A stretch of 64,000 nucleotides of DNA. Source: Deltaproteobacteria bacterium. Its GTDB lineage: Bacteria; Myxococcota_A; UBA9160; JAJDAL01. The notes under the pieces were generated by a model. That model worked only from the letters and a program-made list of their open reading frames with translations. It made no database searches and was not told where the DNA came from. The stretch lies in NCBI GenBank assembly GCA_029261875.1, contig JAJDAL010000012.1, positions 1 through 64,000 of the forward strand, in the 5' to 3' direction. Each line of letters starts with the position of its first letter. Position 1 is the first letter of the stretch. The translations under genes were made by a program, and so were the position numbers. Shown piece after piece: positions 35,804 through 44,211 of this stretch.

Positions 35804-35855
35804 GGACTCGACAAGCGAGCGAAGCGAGCCGGCGAGTCCTGCCCGGGGCGCATTG
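35804..35855 (+). repeat. tRNA-Arg(TCT) 3'-end repeat, copy 2
   Basis: Identical over all 52 bp to copy 1, lying 103 bp further on. It has the same GGACTCG/CGAGTCC inverted arms and tRNA 3'-end tail followed by ATTG. The region between the copies has diverged apart from the shared CGCGAAGCAC. Confidence 0.85.
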
Positions 35856-35868
35856 CGACGCAGCTCCG

Positions 35869-36045
35869 CCCGCCGATACCCCGAAAGACCCCGCAAGCAA
35901 AGCGCGCAGCGCGGCAAAGCCGCGCGAAGTCGGGCAGGCGGGCTTCGCCCGCCGATAACCCGAAAGACCCCGCAAGCGACGCGCGCAGCGCGGCAAAGCC
36001 GCGCGAAGTCGGGCAGGCGGGCTTCGCCCGCCGATACCCCGAAAA
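35869..36045. repeat. 79-bp tandem repeat with two hairpins per unit (REP-like)
   Basis: Units start at 35869, 35948 and 36027 (the third is truncated at about 18 bp); the period is exactly 79 bp with a few substitutions. Each full unit holds GCGCGGC-AAA-GCCGCGC and GCGGGC-TTC-GCCCGC hairpins. The block ends 1-2 bp before the stop of the convergent Rhs-like gene, so it could act as its terminator or protect the transcript end. Confidence 0.85.
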
Positions 36046-36046
36046 A

Positions 36047-37084
36047 TCAGTCCAGCCTCTTCTCCAAGCGGACGAGATCGTTGTTGATCACGACCCCGTC
36101 TACAACGCGGCCATACAGAACAACGCGGTGCTGAAACCCGAAACGCTTCGCCAGCTTCTCACCACCCTCGATGAACTTGCGATTCTGCACGTCGATGCCG
36201 AAGACCGTGAGAGATTTGGCGCCGGCCGCGCGAGCCTCGGATTCGATTTCGCGCAGCAGGCCAAAGACCGATCGCTGGGATGGATCCGTTCCCGCCTTCA
36301 ATCCCAGAATACTGACCTCGAAGACGTCCCCCTTGAGCTTCTTCCGACCGAGCAAGTCGAAACCCGCCATCGTGAATTCGTTGAAGGGCTCGCTGATATC
36401 GGGGATTCCCAGGATGTACGGGTGGTCGCCATCCGGTGCGTTCTTCCTCCCAACCAAGTCACTGAAGAATTCTTTGACCGTGCGTCTGACCGAACCGCGC
36501 GCCGCCAACTTGCCGACGGACCGCACGAGGCCGACGGGATTCAAATCCCCCGGCTCGACATCCGGATCCTGCAACGTTTCCGCTTCCGCGGCCGCTCGGA
36601 ACTGCTCTGGGGAAAGAATTCCGCCCAGGTTGGCGAGGGGTGATTCCGGCATGCGGCCGGACGGATCCACCCAACGCGTCGGGCGATTCACCACGTAGCT
36701 GTGTCCATTGAAGCCAGTGGGGTCGACTTCATACGCCTTCAACCCGTCGCTCTGTCGTGTCAATGCGGGGTCCGTCGACAGAAAACGACCGGTGGCGGGA
36801 TCGTAGTAGCGCGCGCCGAAATAGCCGAGCTCACTCTCGGGATCGCGCTCCTGGCCCGTAAAAAGATGTCGCGGCGACGCTTGCGTTCCAACCACTTCCG
36901 AAGCGTTCTCATCGACGGCGTGTTCCAGAACTCCGTAGGGCGAGAAAACCGTTCGCTGGACGAGCGCCCCGGACCGATCGGTAACGACCGTATTCGAGCC
37001 CACGGGATCGGGGTGGTAGAAGCGATACTCGACCGCTTGCGCTGGAGTAGCCAGCCCGATCGTCAGCAGCAACAGAACCCGCAT
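36047..37084 (-). CDS. Short secreted RHS repeat-associated core domain protein
   Basis: 345 residues starting at ATG 37084 with a signal peptide (MRVLLLLTIGLATPAQA). Residues about 20-125 are the RHS-associated core: YRFYHPDPVGSNTVVTD, YSPYG-like FSPYGVLEH, LFTGQERDPESELGYFGARYYDPATGRFLSTDP and NGHSYVVNRPTRWVDPSG. The C-terminal 220 residues, beyond the usual cleavage-like PSGRMP, are unrecognised (DLLGRKKLKGDVFEVSILGLKAG, SLTVFGIDVQNRKFIEGG). Full Rhs proteins carry dozens of YD repeats; here they are missing, so this is a stub carrying only the core plus a variable tip of the polymorphic-toxin type. No immunity gene is evident next to it. It could be a remnant of a larger rhs gene or a free-standing toxin cassette. 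Confidence 0.8.
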   Translation of the reverse strand: MRVLLLLTIGLATPAQAVEYRFYHPDPVGSNTVVTDRSGALVQRTVFSPYGVLEHAVDENASEVVGTQASPRHLFTGQERDPESELGYFGARYYDPATGRFLSTDPALTRQSDGLKAYEVDPTGFNGHSYVVNRPTRWVDPSGRMPESPLANLGGILSPEQFRAAAEAETLQDPDVEPGDLNPVGLVRSVGKLAARGSVRRTVKEFFSDLVGRKNAPDGDHPYILGIPDISEPFNEFTMAGFDLLGRKKLKGDVFEVSILGLKAGTDPSQRSVFGLLREIESEARAAGAKSLTVFGIDVQNRKFIEGGEKLAKRFGFQHRVVLYGRVVDGVVINNDLVRLEKRLD

Positions 37085-37176
37085 CCACCCATCCTGTTCC
37101 CGGTCGAAAGAACAGTCAAAGAGGATGGGCAGTGCATGAGAATGCTTGAGACAATTGGAGATGGGTCGGAATGGCT

Positions 37177-40100
37177 TCAGGCCGCGGACGCGAGGTCTTT
37201 GGCGAGCCGCGTGTAGCGGCGCAATCCGAGGTTGCGTGCGAGCGCCGACGCTTCGCGCAAGTGTTCCCGGACTTGATCGGCTGTTTCCGCGCGACCTTCC
37301 CGGGTGAGCATCTGCGCCCACGACAGGTGGGTACCCGTCACGTAGGGCCACGCGCCCATATTGCACTGCCGGTCGATGGCCACCTGGAAGTGGTCGGACG
37401 CCGCTTTCCACCGCCCGAGCATGGCATCGATCCTTCCGAGCGTCGCCGCGACACAGCCGCGGTAGGCGAGTGCGGGACCGGCCATCACGTGATGATCTGC
37501 ATAGGGGGAAAGCACGCCGTACACCGCCTTCGCGGCATCCTCATGCTGAATCAATACCGCGACTTCCCCGATCGAATACATCATCTCGAGCCACAACATG
37601 TCGAAGCGAATCGAACTCAATCCTCTTTGGAGGTGGGAATCGATTTCGCGTTGAGCGGGCTTCGGGTCGCCGCACATGGCTTCGAGCCATACGCGATGCA
37701 TTCGGACCGGCGGCAACGGATAACGCGAAGCCATCTTTCCCATGGTCTCCAGCATTTCCGCTTCGCGACCTTGATCGATCCGCAGAAGGTGAAGCTGATG
37801 GGCGTACAACAGCTCCGCAGCGTCTTTCCGCACCCCCAGACCGATCTGGTAGGTGCGCTCGATGATCGGCTCCGCATCCACCCGGCCGGCGAGGAGCGAG
37901 CGCATCCCGCTGTAGAGCCCTGCAAACCAGCGATAGAATGGCTGCCGTGATTGATCCGCCAGTGCCTGAACCGCCTCCAGGCAGTCGTCGACGACCGAGA
38001 TGTCGCCCTGCTCCAATGCGTCGATGAGCGCAAACGAATAGGTATCCGAACGAAAGCTCACATCGTGGATCTCGGGCGCAAGCTCGGCGCATTCGCGCGA
38101 AATCGCGCAGCGCTCTGCCAATCCTCGAGGCGTGCGAAGGGTGAGGTGCCTCGAAGTAAGGGCACGCGACAAGGTCATGGGATCGCCGAGAGTGCGCGCC
38201 ATGGCGATCGCTTCCAGCCCCAAGGCGTTCATTTGTTCCGAGTCCTCGTCGAAAACCAGCGCTTCGGCCAGCGCTGCGCGCACGCGCACATGAAGCGAAC
38301 CCAACCCTGGCCCCAATACGGCCATGGCTTCTCGGAGCAGAAAGATCCGTGTCGAGTCGCTCGTCCCCACACCATCGGTGTCGTCATAGTCCCCGTTGAT
38401 TTCGAGCGCCGCGCGGGCGAGCCAACCGGCGAGGTTCTTTTTGCGGGCGATCGAGGCGGCTTCCAGCACCGTGCGCCTCCCAACCTCGAATTCGCCGGAC
38501 CGGAAGCGCGCCCGCGCAAGGGCGAGGGTCAACTCCAATCGGCGCTCGTCATCGCCGTTCCCCATCCCCAACGCATCGAGGGCGCGCTCGTATTCGGTCG
38601 CCGCATCTTCGTACGCGAGCTGCTGCATCGCGGTGCGCGCGGAGGCCTCGCAGCAGCGGACCGCGCGCTCCCACCCTCCGCGTGGCGCGGCGCGATAGGC
38701 GTGGTGGGCGAGTTCGACAACGCGGCGCCGATCGACCCTTCCATCGTATTCGAAGGCGCGCGCGACGCGGTCGTGCGCGCTCAGCCGCAGGGGAGAGGGC
38801 AGCAACTCGTACAGGGTTTCCTGGATCAACGCGTGAGAGAATTGATATCGCGTCACCGTATCGGGAATCGGTTGAAGCACCCGGGCCTGTACCGCGGATT
38901 CCAGCACGTCCACCAGGGACTCGAGAAGGATGTCCGCAGCGGCCGAGAGGATGGCGAGGTCGAATTCGCGGCCGAACACCGAAGCCAAGCTCAACAATTC
39001 GCGACAATCTTCTGGCAGTGCATCGAGATGCTGCCGGATCGCCTCCTGAACCAACGGAGGCAACGGGGTGGTTCGGGGATTCGCAGCATCGTCGCCCCAG
39101 AGTTGAAGCATCTGGGTCAGGAAGAACGGGTTGCCGCCGGTTCGCTCGTGGACGGAGGAAACCCATGCATCGATTGGACGCTGCCCGGTCGCGCCCTCCA
39201 TCAAACGCGCCACGTTCTCGCTCGACAACGCCTGCACCTGGGCGTGAACCACGCCCGGCGCTCGAGCGACCGAGGCCAATAATTTGGATTCCGGCGAATC
39301 GGGCCGAATGGAGGCGTCGCGATAGGCTCCCACGACGAACAACGACCTTTGCCCGAGACTTCGCAGCAAGTGTTCGAGTAAACGCAACGATCCCTGGTCC
39401 GCATTGTGGAGGTCATCGATGGTGATGATCAGCGAATGCGATGCACAGATGTCTCGGACGACTTCCTCGATCAATTCGAACACGTGAAATCGAGCGGGTT
39501 CGCCCCGTGGATCGTCCTCCACGGCGGTGAGCTCGGATTCGAAAACGTCGCGCAATTCGGGAAGGGCCAGCGCGATGATCGACATGCGTTCTCGTTGTTC
39601 GGATCCGACGAGGCCACGCTGAATCGCTGCACGGAGAATCTGCAGCCATGGCCAGAAGGCGGGCGCGCCCTCCCCTTCGACGCAACGCCCAGATAGAATC
39701 GAAACGCCCGTAGCCTGCACGCGATGGGAAAACTCGGCGATGGTGCGGGACTTCCCGATTCCGGGTTCGCCAGCCAGCAGCACGGCACGTCCGCGGCCCT
39801 TTTTCGAATTGGCGAACTCCGCCTCAAGCAAAGCCAGCACGCGCTCCCCACCCACGAACGGAAGCGACGAAATACCGTGATCCCGAGACGCGACGGACTT
39901 CCGCAGCACGATTCGCGCGGGAGCAACGAACCGGTAGCCGCGCCCACGGACGGTGGCGATCACCGCCTGGCCGCTGCCGTCATCCCCCACGGCCCGGCGT
40001 ACCATGCTGATCGCATAGGAGAGCGCGCTATCGGAAACCATCACCCCATCCCAGACTTCCTCGAACAGTTCTTCGCGCGACACGACTCGACCCCGGTGCC

Positions 40101-40254
40101 GGGCGAGGTAGATGAGCAAGTCGAGGATCTTCGGTTGGACGTGGACCGCCTTCCCGTGCTGATTCAGCTGATAGGTCGCGAGGTCGAGCTCGTACCCCTC
40201 GAACGCAAGTCGCGGCGGCGGATCCTCGGGGATGTCGTTGGGTGCTCGGTTCAA
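37177..40254 (-). CDS. wHTH-ATPase-TPR transcriptional regulator
   Basis: About 1025 residues. An N-terminal OmpR-type winged helix (LAFEGYELDLATYQL, SREELFEEVWDGVMVSDSALSYAISMVRRAVGDD, TVRGRGYRF), then an AAA/STAND-type ATPase with Walker A GEPGIGKS and Walker B LIITIDDLHNAD, then a long TPR-like helical C-terminus (for example YEDAATEYERALDALG). Proteins of this build integrate ligand or protein binding with DNA binding. There is no TM helix. The start is uncertain: TTG 40254 (GAGG 6 nt upstream) gives a protein beginning shortly before the winged helix; TTG 40311 is possible. A paralogue of the same architecture begins at 61045. It is divergent from the ECF sigma gene. Confidence 0.85.
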   Translation of the reverse strand: MNRAPNDIPEDPPPRLAFEGYELDLATYQLNQHGKAVHVQPKILDLLIYLARHRGRVVSREELFEEVWDGVMVSDSALSYAISMVRRAVGDDGSGQAVIATVRGRGYRFVAPARIVLRKSVASRDHGISSLPFVGGERVLALLEAEFANSKKGRGRAVLLAGEPGIGKSRTIAEFSHRVQATGVSILSGRCVEGEGAPAFWPWLQILRAAIQRGLVGSEQRERMSIIALALPELRDVFESELTAVEDDPRGEPARFHVFELIEEVVRDICASHSLIITIDDLHNADQGSLRLLEHLLRSLGQRSLFVVGAYRDASIRPDSPESKLLASVARAPGVVHAQVQALSSENVARLMEGATGQRPIDAWVSSVHERTGGNPFFLTQMLQLWGDDAANPRTTPLPPLVQEAIRQHLDALPEDCRELLSLASVFGREFDLAILSAAADILLESLVDVLESAVQARVLQPIPDTVTRYQFSHALIQETLYELLPSPLRLSAHDRVARAFEYDGRVDRRRVVELAHHAYRAAPRGGWERAVRCCEASARTAMQQLAYEDAATEYERALDALGMGNGDDERRLELTLALARARFRSGEFEVGRRTVLEAASIARKKNLAGWLARAALEINGDYDDTDGVGTSDSTRIFLLREAMAVLGPGLGSLHVRVRAALAEALVFDEDSEQMNALGLEAIAMARTLGDPMTLSRALTSRHLTLRTPRGLAERCAISRECAELAPEIHDVSFRSDTYSFALIDALEQGDISVVDDCLEAVQALADQSRQPFYRWFAGLYSGMRSLLAGRVDAEPIIERTYQIGLGVRKDAAELLYAHQLHLLRIDQGREAEMLETMGKMASRYPLPPVRMHRVWLEAMCGDPKPAQREIDSHLQRGLSSIRFDMLWLEMMYSIGEVAVLIQHEDAAKAVYGVLSPYADHHVMAGPALAYRGCVAATLGRIDAMLGRWKAASDHFQVAIDRQCNMGAWPYVTGTHLSWAQMLTREGRAETADQVREHLREASALARNLGLRRYTRLAKDLASAA

Positions 40255-40486
40255 TGCAAGCCTCGGGTGGACGACGAGTGTCTGTCCCCGCCCCCTCGGC
40301 GTAATTTCCAAGCGAACATCTGTACGCTTTCCCGCGAATTCGTGACATCCAAAACGGCAGCAAAACCGCAGAGATGAGCGGACAGGCCGGGAAAACGTGT
40401 CGAAAATCGTCCAAATATCGCTGAATCGGAATCCCTGCTTGCCGCGTCTCTAGTTGGGGTGCAGTGTGATAGGGGGAGGCCTCGCA

Positions 40487-41143
40487 GTGCGAAGCTCGAT
40501 GCCCGTGTCGGCGCGTTCGAAGACCTCGAACGCCAAGAATTCCGGTGACTCCCAGAGAACGCGTGGGATGGCGCCGCAAGAGGACGAACTGGGCCGGATG
40601 TGGCTCGAGCGACGTCCGGACGCGCTCGCGGAGGCGAATCGGCGCTACCGCAAGCGACTCGAAGCCGTGGCGTACCGAATCGTTCGCGATCAAGGGGACG
40701 CCGAGGAGGCGGTGCAGCGCGTGTTTCTCGCTCTACCCAATACGAACTTCGAGGGCCGAGCCAGCCTGTGGAGTTATTTGCGGCGCGCCGCCGTCAACAC
40801 CGCGGTCAACATCTTGCGCTCCAGGCGTCGCCGCCAAAACGTCGAAGAAAAGCTACGGGCACACGCTCTCACGGACGTACACCCGGAAAGCCAAACCGGA
40901 GACCCCGAGGCCAAAGTCCTCGAGGGGGAGATGATGGCCGCCATCGCCCAGGCCTTGCTGCGCGTCAAAGCCCAGCATCGCCAAGCCCTGGTGCTGCGCA
41001 TCGTCTGGGGGTTGTCGAATACGGAGATCGCCGAACGGGAGGGGGTCCCTCTCGCCACCGTCGGAACCTGGTTGCGACGAGGCCGTGAAGAATTGCAACG
41101 CGAGCTCCGCCCCCTGCTCGCAGAGTTTCAACGAGGTTCGTAA
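40487..41143 (+). CDS. ECF-type RNA polymerase sigma factor
   Basis: 218 residues. Region 2 (WLERRPDALAEANRRYRKRLEAVAYRIVRDQGDAEEAVQ, beginning at about residue 37; quoted in part: YRIVRDQGDAEEAVQ) and region 4 (QALVLRIVWGLSNTEIAE, GVPLATVGTWLRRGREEL) are typical. GTG 40487 follows GGGGGAGG 7 bp upstream. An N-terminal extension of about 30 residues precedes region 2. Its stop overlaps the ATG of the anti-sigma gene by one base (TAATG), the usual sigma/anti-sigma layout. The genes it drives are unknown. Confidence 0.9.
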   Translation: MRSSMPVSARSKTSNAKNSGDSQRTRGMAPQEDELGRMWLERRPDALAEANRRYRKRLEAVAYRIVRDQGDAEEAVQRVFLALPNTNFEGRASLWSYLRRAAVNTAVNILRSRRRRQNVEEKLRAHALTDVHPESQTGDPEAKVLEGEMMAAIAQALLRVKAQHRQALVLRIVWGLSNTEIAEREGVPLATVGTWLRRGREELQRELRPLLAEFQRGS

Positions 41144-41565
41144 TGCTTCACATCCGAGCGCGTCGCCTGCTTTTTTCCCTTCCCGATGGAACCCTGCCGC
41201 CTCCCCTGGAAGAGCGCGTGTGGGCCCACGCAGATCACTGTCGGCGCTGCCAAGCGCGATTGCGCGAACTCGATGCGTGCGAAGCCATGTTGCGCGGTCT
41301 ACCGGCGAACTGGCTCCCGACCCAACCCAGTCGCGCGAGCGAAGCGCGTTTGCGGGGACTCGCACGCTGGAAGATCGGCGGGTTCGAGCCCGCGTGGCGC
41401 GAACGCCTGGCCCTTCCGGCCCTCAGCGCACTCGCCGCCGTCGCGGGACTCGCGGTCGCGATCGCCCTGACCCCCGGCAGCCCGCTCGTGCGTGGCGGAG
41501 TCCCGGCGGGCTTCGACAGCACGGCGGGGTTGGAATCCGGCGGCTTCAATATCGCGTCGCGCTGA
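41143..41565 (+). CDS. Anti-sigma factor with zinc-finger (ZAS-like) motif
   Basis: 140 residues. HADHCRRC (H29, C33, C36) is the zinc-binding anti-sigma motif in the N-terminal part, and LALPALSALAAVAGLAVAIAL (about 89-109) is a TM helix; the remaining C-terminal tail faces the periplasm. It should hold the upstream ECF sigma at the membrane until a signal releases it. Its ATG overlaps the sigma stop. Confidence 0.85.
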   Translation: MLHIRARRLLFSLPDGTLPPPLEERVWAHADHCRRCQARLRELDACEAMLRGLPANWLPTQPSRASEARLRGLARWKIGGFEPAWRERLALPALSALAAVAGLAVAIALTPGSPLVRGGVPAGFDSTAGLESGGFNIASR

Positions 41566-41587
41566 CCAAAATCCGTAACCTATTGAA

Positions 41588-41593
41588 TATAAT
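41588..41593 (+). promoter_or_regulatory. Possible -10 element upstream of the XRE-type gene
   Basis: A perfect TATAAT lies in an A/T-rich stretch 120 bp upstream of ATG 41712. No good -35 is seen at 16-18 bp. The rest of 41566-41711 has no other feature. Confidence 0.3.
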
Positions 41594-41711
41594 AAGGAAT
41601 AACCCGACTCGAAAATCTCTTCCCCGAACCCAGCGCCGCTGGGCTTTCGGCCTAGGCGCCGCCAATCCGAGCGCTACCATCCGGGGCCTCAACGACCGAT
41701 GGAATGCAGGT

Positions 41712-41948
41712 ATGAATCGAATTCGCGCGGCGCGCCAGGCGCTCGGCTGGACCCAGAATGAACTCGCCGCCAAGGCAAACGTCTCCCCCCGTACAGTGCA
41801 CGCGGTGGAAAAGGGACGGGATTGCCGTCAGGCCACCAAGCGTCGCCTGCTGAGCGCGCTGGGGGTTCCCTGGGAACTCCGAGACGAATATTTCACCTCG
41901 GCTCGAAAGGTGCGCACGATTCGGACCGCCAAGCTGCACCTCGCCTAA
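41712..41948 (+). CDS. XRE-family helix-turn-helix protein
   Basis: 78 residues, almost wholly one HTH domain: IRAARQALGWTQNELAAKANVSPRTVHAVEKG is the Cro/C1 fold (quoted pieces: LGWTQNELAAKANVSPRTV). A basic C-terminal tail (ARKVRTIRTAKL) may aid DNA binding. The target is unknown. It is encoded alone between the anti-sigma and ArsR genes. No partner toxin gene is adjacent, so an antitoxin role is not supported. Confidence 0.85.
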   Translation: MNRIRAARQALGWTQNELAAKANVSPRTVHAVEKGRDCRQATKRRLLSALGVPWELRDEYFTSARKVRTIRTAKLHLA

Positions 41949-42018
41949 CCCTAACCCACTGATTTAAAAAGGCATTCCTACTCTCGAGTCAATCGGGCTT
42001 CAGTTTTCATTGCATTAG

Positions 42019-42042
42019 TTCGATATTTCCAATAAGTTCGAA
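42019..42042 (+). promoter_or_regulatory. Possible ArsR operator overlapping the arsR-like start region
   Basis: TTCGATATT and AATAAGTTCGAA form an imperfect palindrome (TTCGA/TCGAA outer arms) ending 2 bp before ATG 42045. ArsR-family repressors commonly bind such A/T-rich dyads at their own promoter. No testable match to a known operator is available here. Confidence 0.35.
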
Positions 42043-42044
42043 TT

Positions 42045-42362
42045 ATGGAAAAACAAGACGCCCTCAGCGCTTTCGCCGCGATCGCCCAGGAAACCCGCCT
42101 CGATATCTTTCGCCGGCTGGTTCGCGCAGGAGACCCGGGCATGTCGGCCGGTGCGATCGCGACGGAACTCGGCGTACCCGCCAACACGTTGTCGTTCCAT
42201 CTCAAAGAATTGAAAAGCGCACGCGTCGTTCGATGCCGCCGCGAGGGTCGTTCGCTGATCTACAGCCCCGATTTTCGAACCATGAACGATCTGCTCGCCT
42301 TCTTGACCGAAAACTGTTGTGAATCCGCCGGACCTGGATCCTGTGGAAGCGCGCCCAACTAA
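42045..42362 (+). CDS. ArsR-family metalloregulator-like repressor
   Basis: 105 residues of a winged helix: ALSAFAAIAQETRLDIFRRLVRAG, GAIATELGVPANTLSFHLKELKSARVV and the wing RCRREGRSLIYSPD. The C-terminus has a Cys-rich tail (ENCCESAGPGSCGS) that could bind As(III) or Cd(II). The metal-binding ELCVC of classical ArsR helix alpha-3 is absent, so sensing would be through the C-terminal thiols. It is followed 21 bp later by the CadI/ArsI-like gene, a pairing known in mycobacteria. Confidence 0.87.
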   Translation: MEKQDALSAFAAIAQETRLDIFRRLVRAGDPGMSAGAIATELGVPANTLSFHLKELKSARVVRCRREGRSLIYSPDFRTMNDLLAFLTENCCESAGPGSCGSAPN

Positions 42363-42383
42363 AATCGAAAAAAGGAGAACCCC

Positions 42384-42797
42384 ATGCGTCTGCAACTCGC
42401 TCTCAACGTGAAGGACCTCGATGCCGCGGTCGACTTCTATTCCAAGATGTTTGGCGTCCCGGTCAACAAGCGCAAACCCGGCTACGCAAACTTTTCCATC
42501 GACGAACCGCCCCTCAAGCTCGTGCTCTTCGAACTTCCCGACGCACCGGAACGCCTCAACCACCTGGGCGTCGAGGTGTTCGAGGACGAGGAAGTCGCAA
42601 CGGCGACCGAACGGCTCAAGCATCAGGGCATGGAACACCTGGTGGAAGATGAAACCACCTGTTGCTACGCGAAGGCGAACAAAGTCTGGGCCACCGAACC
42701 CGACGGAATGCGCTGGGAGTGGTACCGCGTGCTGGATGATTCCGAGACCTTCGGGGAGGCTCCCGACGAGACGAACGCCGCGGATTCCCACGTCTAG
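42384..42797 (+). CDS. cadI: CadI/ArsI-family glyoxalase-fold protein
   Basis: 137 residues, one VOC/glyoxalase fold. LALNVKDLDAAVDFYSKMFG, PGYANFSIDEPPLKLVLFE, NHLGVEV, DETTCCYAKANKVW and DGMRWEWYRVLDDSETFG follow cadmium-induced CadI of mycobacteria closely. The vicinal C93-C94 pair and H60/E112 are the metal/arsenical-binding positions of ArsI C-As lyases; the N-terminal His of ArsI is Gln (LQLALNV), as in CadI. It has an AAAGGAG site. Either cadmium/arsenic binding or cleavage of methylated arsenicals is possible. Confidence 0.85.
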   Translation: MRLQLALNVKDLDAAVDFYSKMFGVPVNKRKPGYANFSIDEPPLKLVLFELPDAPERLNHLGVEVFEDEEVATATERLKHQGMEHLVEDETTCCYAKANKVWATEPDGMRWEWYRVLDDSETFGEAPDETNAADSHV

Positions 42798-42840
42798 CAG
42801 CGCGAAGCGTCGGGGCAGCGAATGCCAACGCGGCCCGCGC

Positions 42841-44127
42841 CTACGCCGCGGATTCGAGCTCCGCGGTGAGCTCGCGCGCCGTTTCGAGTGCCGACGCCGT
42901 CGTATCTGCCATGAATTTGGTCAGACGCTCCGACGCTTCGTCCCCGCGCCCCCGCACCTCGGCGAGCGCCGCCTCGCGCTCGGCCTCCTGGCGCCCGGTT
43001 TCGATCGCGATGGCCCATTGCGACCAGCGTTCGCGAATCCGCGGTGTGTGGAGCGGAAAGTTCCGCGCGGCCGCATCCTGTAGCGCCTTGAAGGTCCACC
43101 ACGCGGAGTCCTCGCGTTTCTCGGAGTCGCCCTGGGCCAGAACGGGCGGGATGACGCCGTCCATGTAGATCGGCAGAAAAATTCCCGTGCAGGGCGTCCC
43201 AAACGAAATCCAGTTGACCCAGATCGGCCCGTGGTTGTAGAGGGCGGTGACGAGGCTCGCGGTGGTGGTGTGGACCGGAGCACTGTGGGCGCACAGGGTG
43301 AAGAACGCTTCGTCGTCCGGCGTCGGACCGGGAACCCACGCCGCGTCGCCGAGATGATCGCGCAAGATCGACTTCATTTTCGCAACGTCCATCTGCCCGG
43401 AGTAACGACTCAAGAGTTCCCGGGAACGACGCAAGCGGCCTTCGGAGATGCGACCGGGAACGTGTGGGTTCCGGTAGGCGCGCGCGACGTCGATGCGCTG
43501 ATCGGCTTCGGACCAGAAACCTTCCGCACGCGCGAACGTTTCGAGATCGCGCGACGCAATCTCCCAATCCTCGCCCAGGGCCATGTGGTTCGACATGGCA
43601 TCGCGCGATGTCTTGCGCGCCGCCCAATGGCGGCCGGAGGTTTCGAGCATCCAGCTCTCTTGGGGATCGGCGAGTAGGAAACTGTTGTGGTAGCCCGCGC
43701 CTCCGGGCTCGAGGGCCGGACCCCCTTGGCCGTGGGTCTCGAGCAACATGGCGATCACTTCCAGCGATTCGCGGGCGTTGCGGCCGCGTTCGAGCCCGAC
43801 GCGCACGAGGTCCATCCCGATCAGACCCGGAGTCTCTTCCACGGGCTCCTTGGAAAAGACCGTTTGGTTCCCAATCGCGACCTGGTGCTCGTTGACGCCG
43901 TGCTCGAAACCCCAGACCCACCACGGGGAATGTCCCATCACGCGGTAGGTTTCGGCCACTTGGGGAATTTCGATGTGGGTACAGCGCAACTTCGCACCCG
44001 GCGGGTACGCGGCGGCGGGGAATTGCAGGAAGGGTTGGCACTCGCCGTCTTTGCGATCGCTGTTCTTGCCGAACAGCGTAAAGCCTCCCGGCGTTTCGGC
44101 ACCGAGCGCAACCAGGGAATCGCACAT
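42841..44127 (-). CDS. C69-family (secernin-like) Ntn hydrolase
   Basis: 428 residues. MCDSLVALGAETPGGFTLFGKNSDR places Cys2 as the N-terminal nucleophile after Met removal, exactly as in secernins and C69 dipeptidases. GQGGPALEPGG, YHNSFLLADPQESWMLETSGRHWAAR and SNHMALGEDW are the conserved strands. A charged helical tail (EAEREAALAEVRGRG, residues about 370-428) ends the protein. Secernin-like enzymes cleave amide bonds of small substrates; the natural one is unknown. It is convergent with the CadI gene and divergent from the FAD monooxygenase. Confidence 0.87.
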   Translation of the reverse strand: MCDSLVALGAETPGGFTLFGKNSDRKDGECQPFLQFPAAAYPPGAKLRCTHIEIPQVAETYRVMGHSPWWVWGFEHGVNEHQVAIGNQTVFSKEPVEETPGLIGMDLVRVGLERGRNARESLEVIAMLLETHGQGGPALEPGGAGYHNSFLLADPQESWMLETSGRHWAARKTSRDAMSNHMALGEDWEIASRDLETFARAEGFWSEADQRIDVARAYRNPHVPGRISEGRLRRSRELLSRYSGQMDVAKMKSILRDHLGDAAWVPGPTPDDEAFFTLCAHSAPVHTTTASLVTALYNHGPIWVNWISFGTPCTGIFLPIYMDGVIPPVLAQGDSEKREDSAWWTFKALQDAAARNFPLHTPRIRERWSQWAIAIETGRQEAEREAALAEVRGRGDEASERLTKFMADTTASALETARELTAELESAA

Positions 44128-44211
44128 CGGCCAAATGCTACCAGACCGGGTCGAAGATCCGCGTCATTCCGGCTCCGCTATTCTGATCTTCGAACTTCTC
44201 GGCGGAGTCCT

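Noticed and set aside
35529..35996. Minus-strand open frames over the tRNA-Arg/repeat region (containing GRTRTCDPRLRRP)
   Set aside because: They are antisense to tRNA genes and repeats; this translation is a well-known artefact of tRNA genes, not a protein.
35869..36045. CRISPR array
   Set aside because: The repeats are directly adjacent with no unique spacers and there are no cas genes.
41712..41948. XRE protein as antitoxin of a HigBA/HipBA-type module
   Set aside because: No toxin gene lies next to it; neighbours are an anti-sigma factor and an ArsR regulator.
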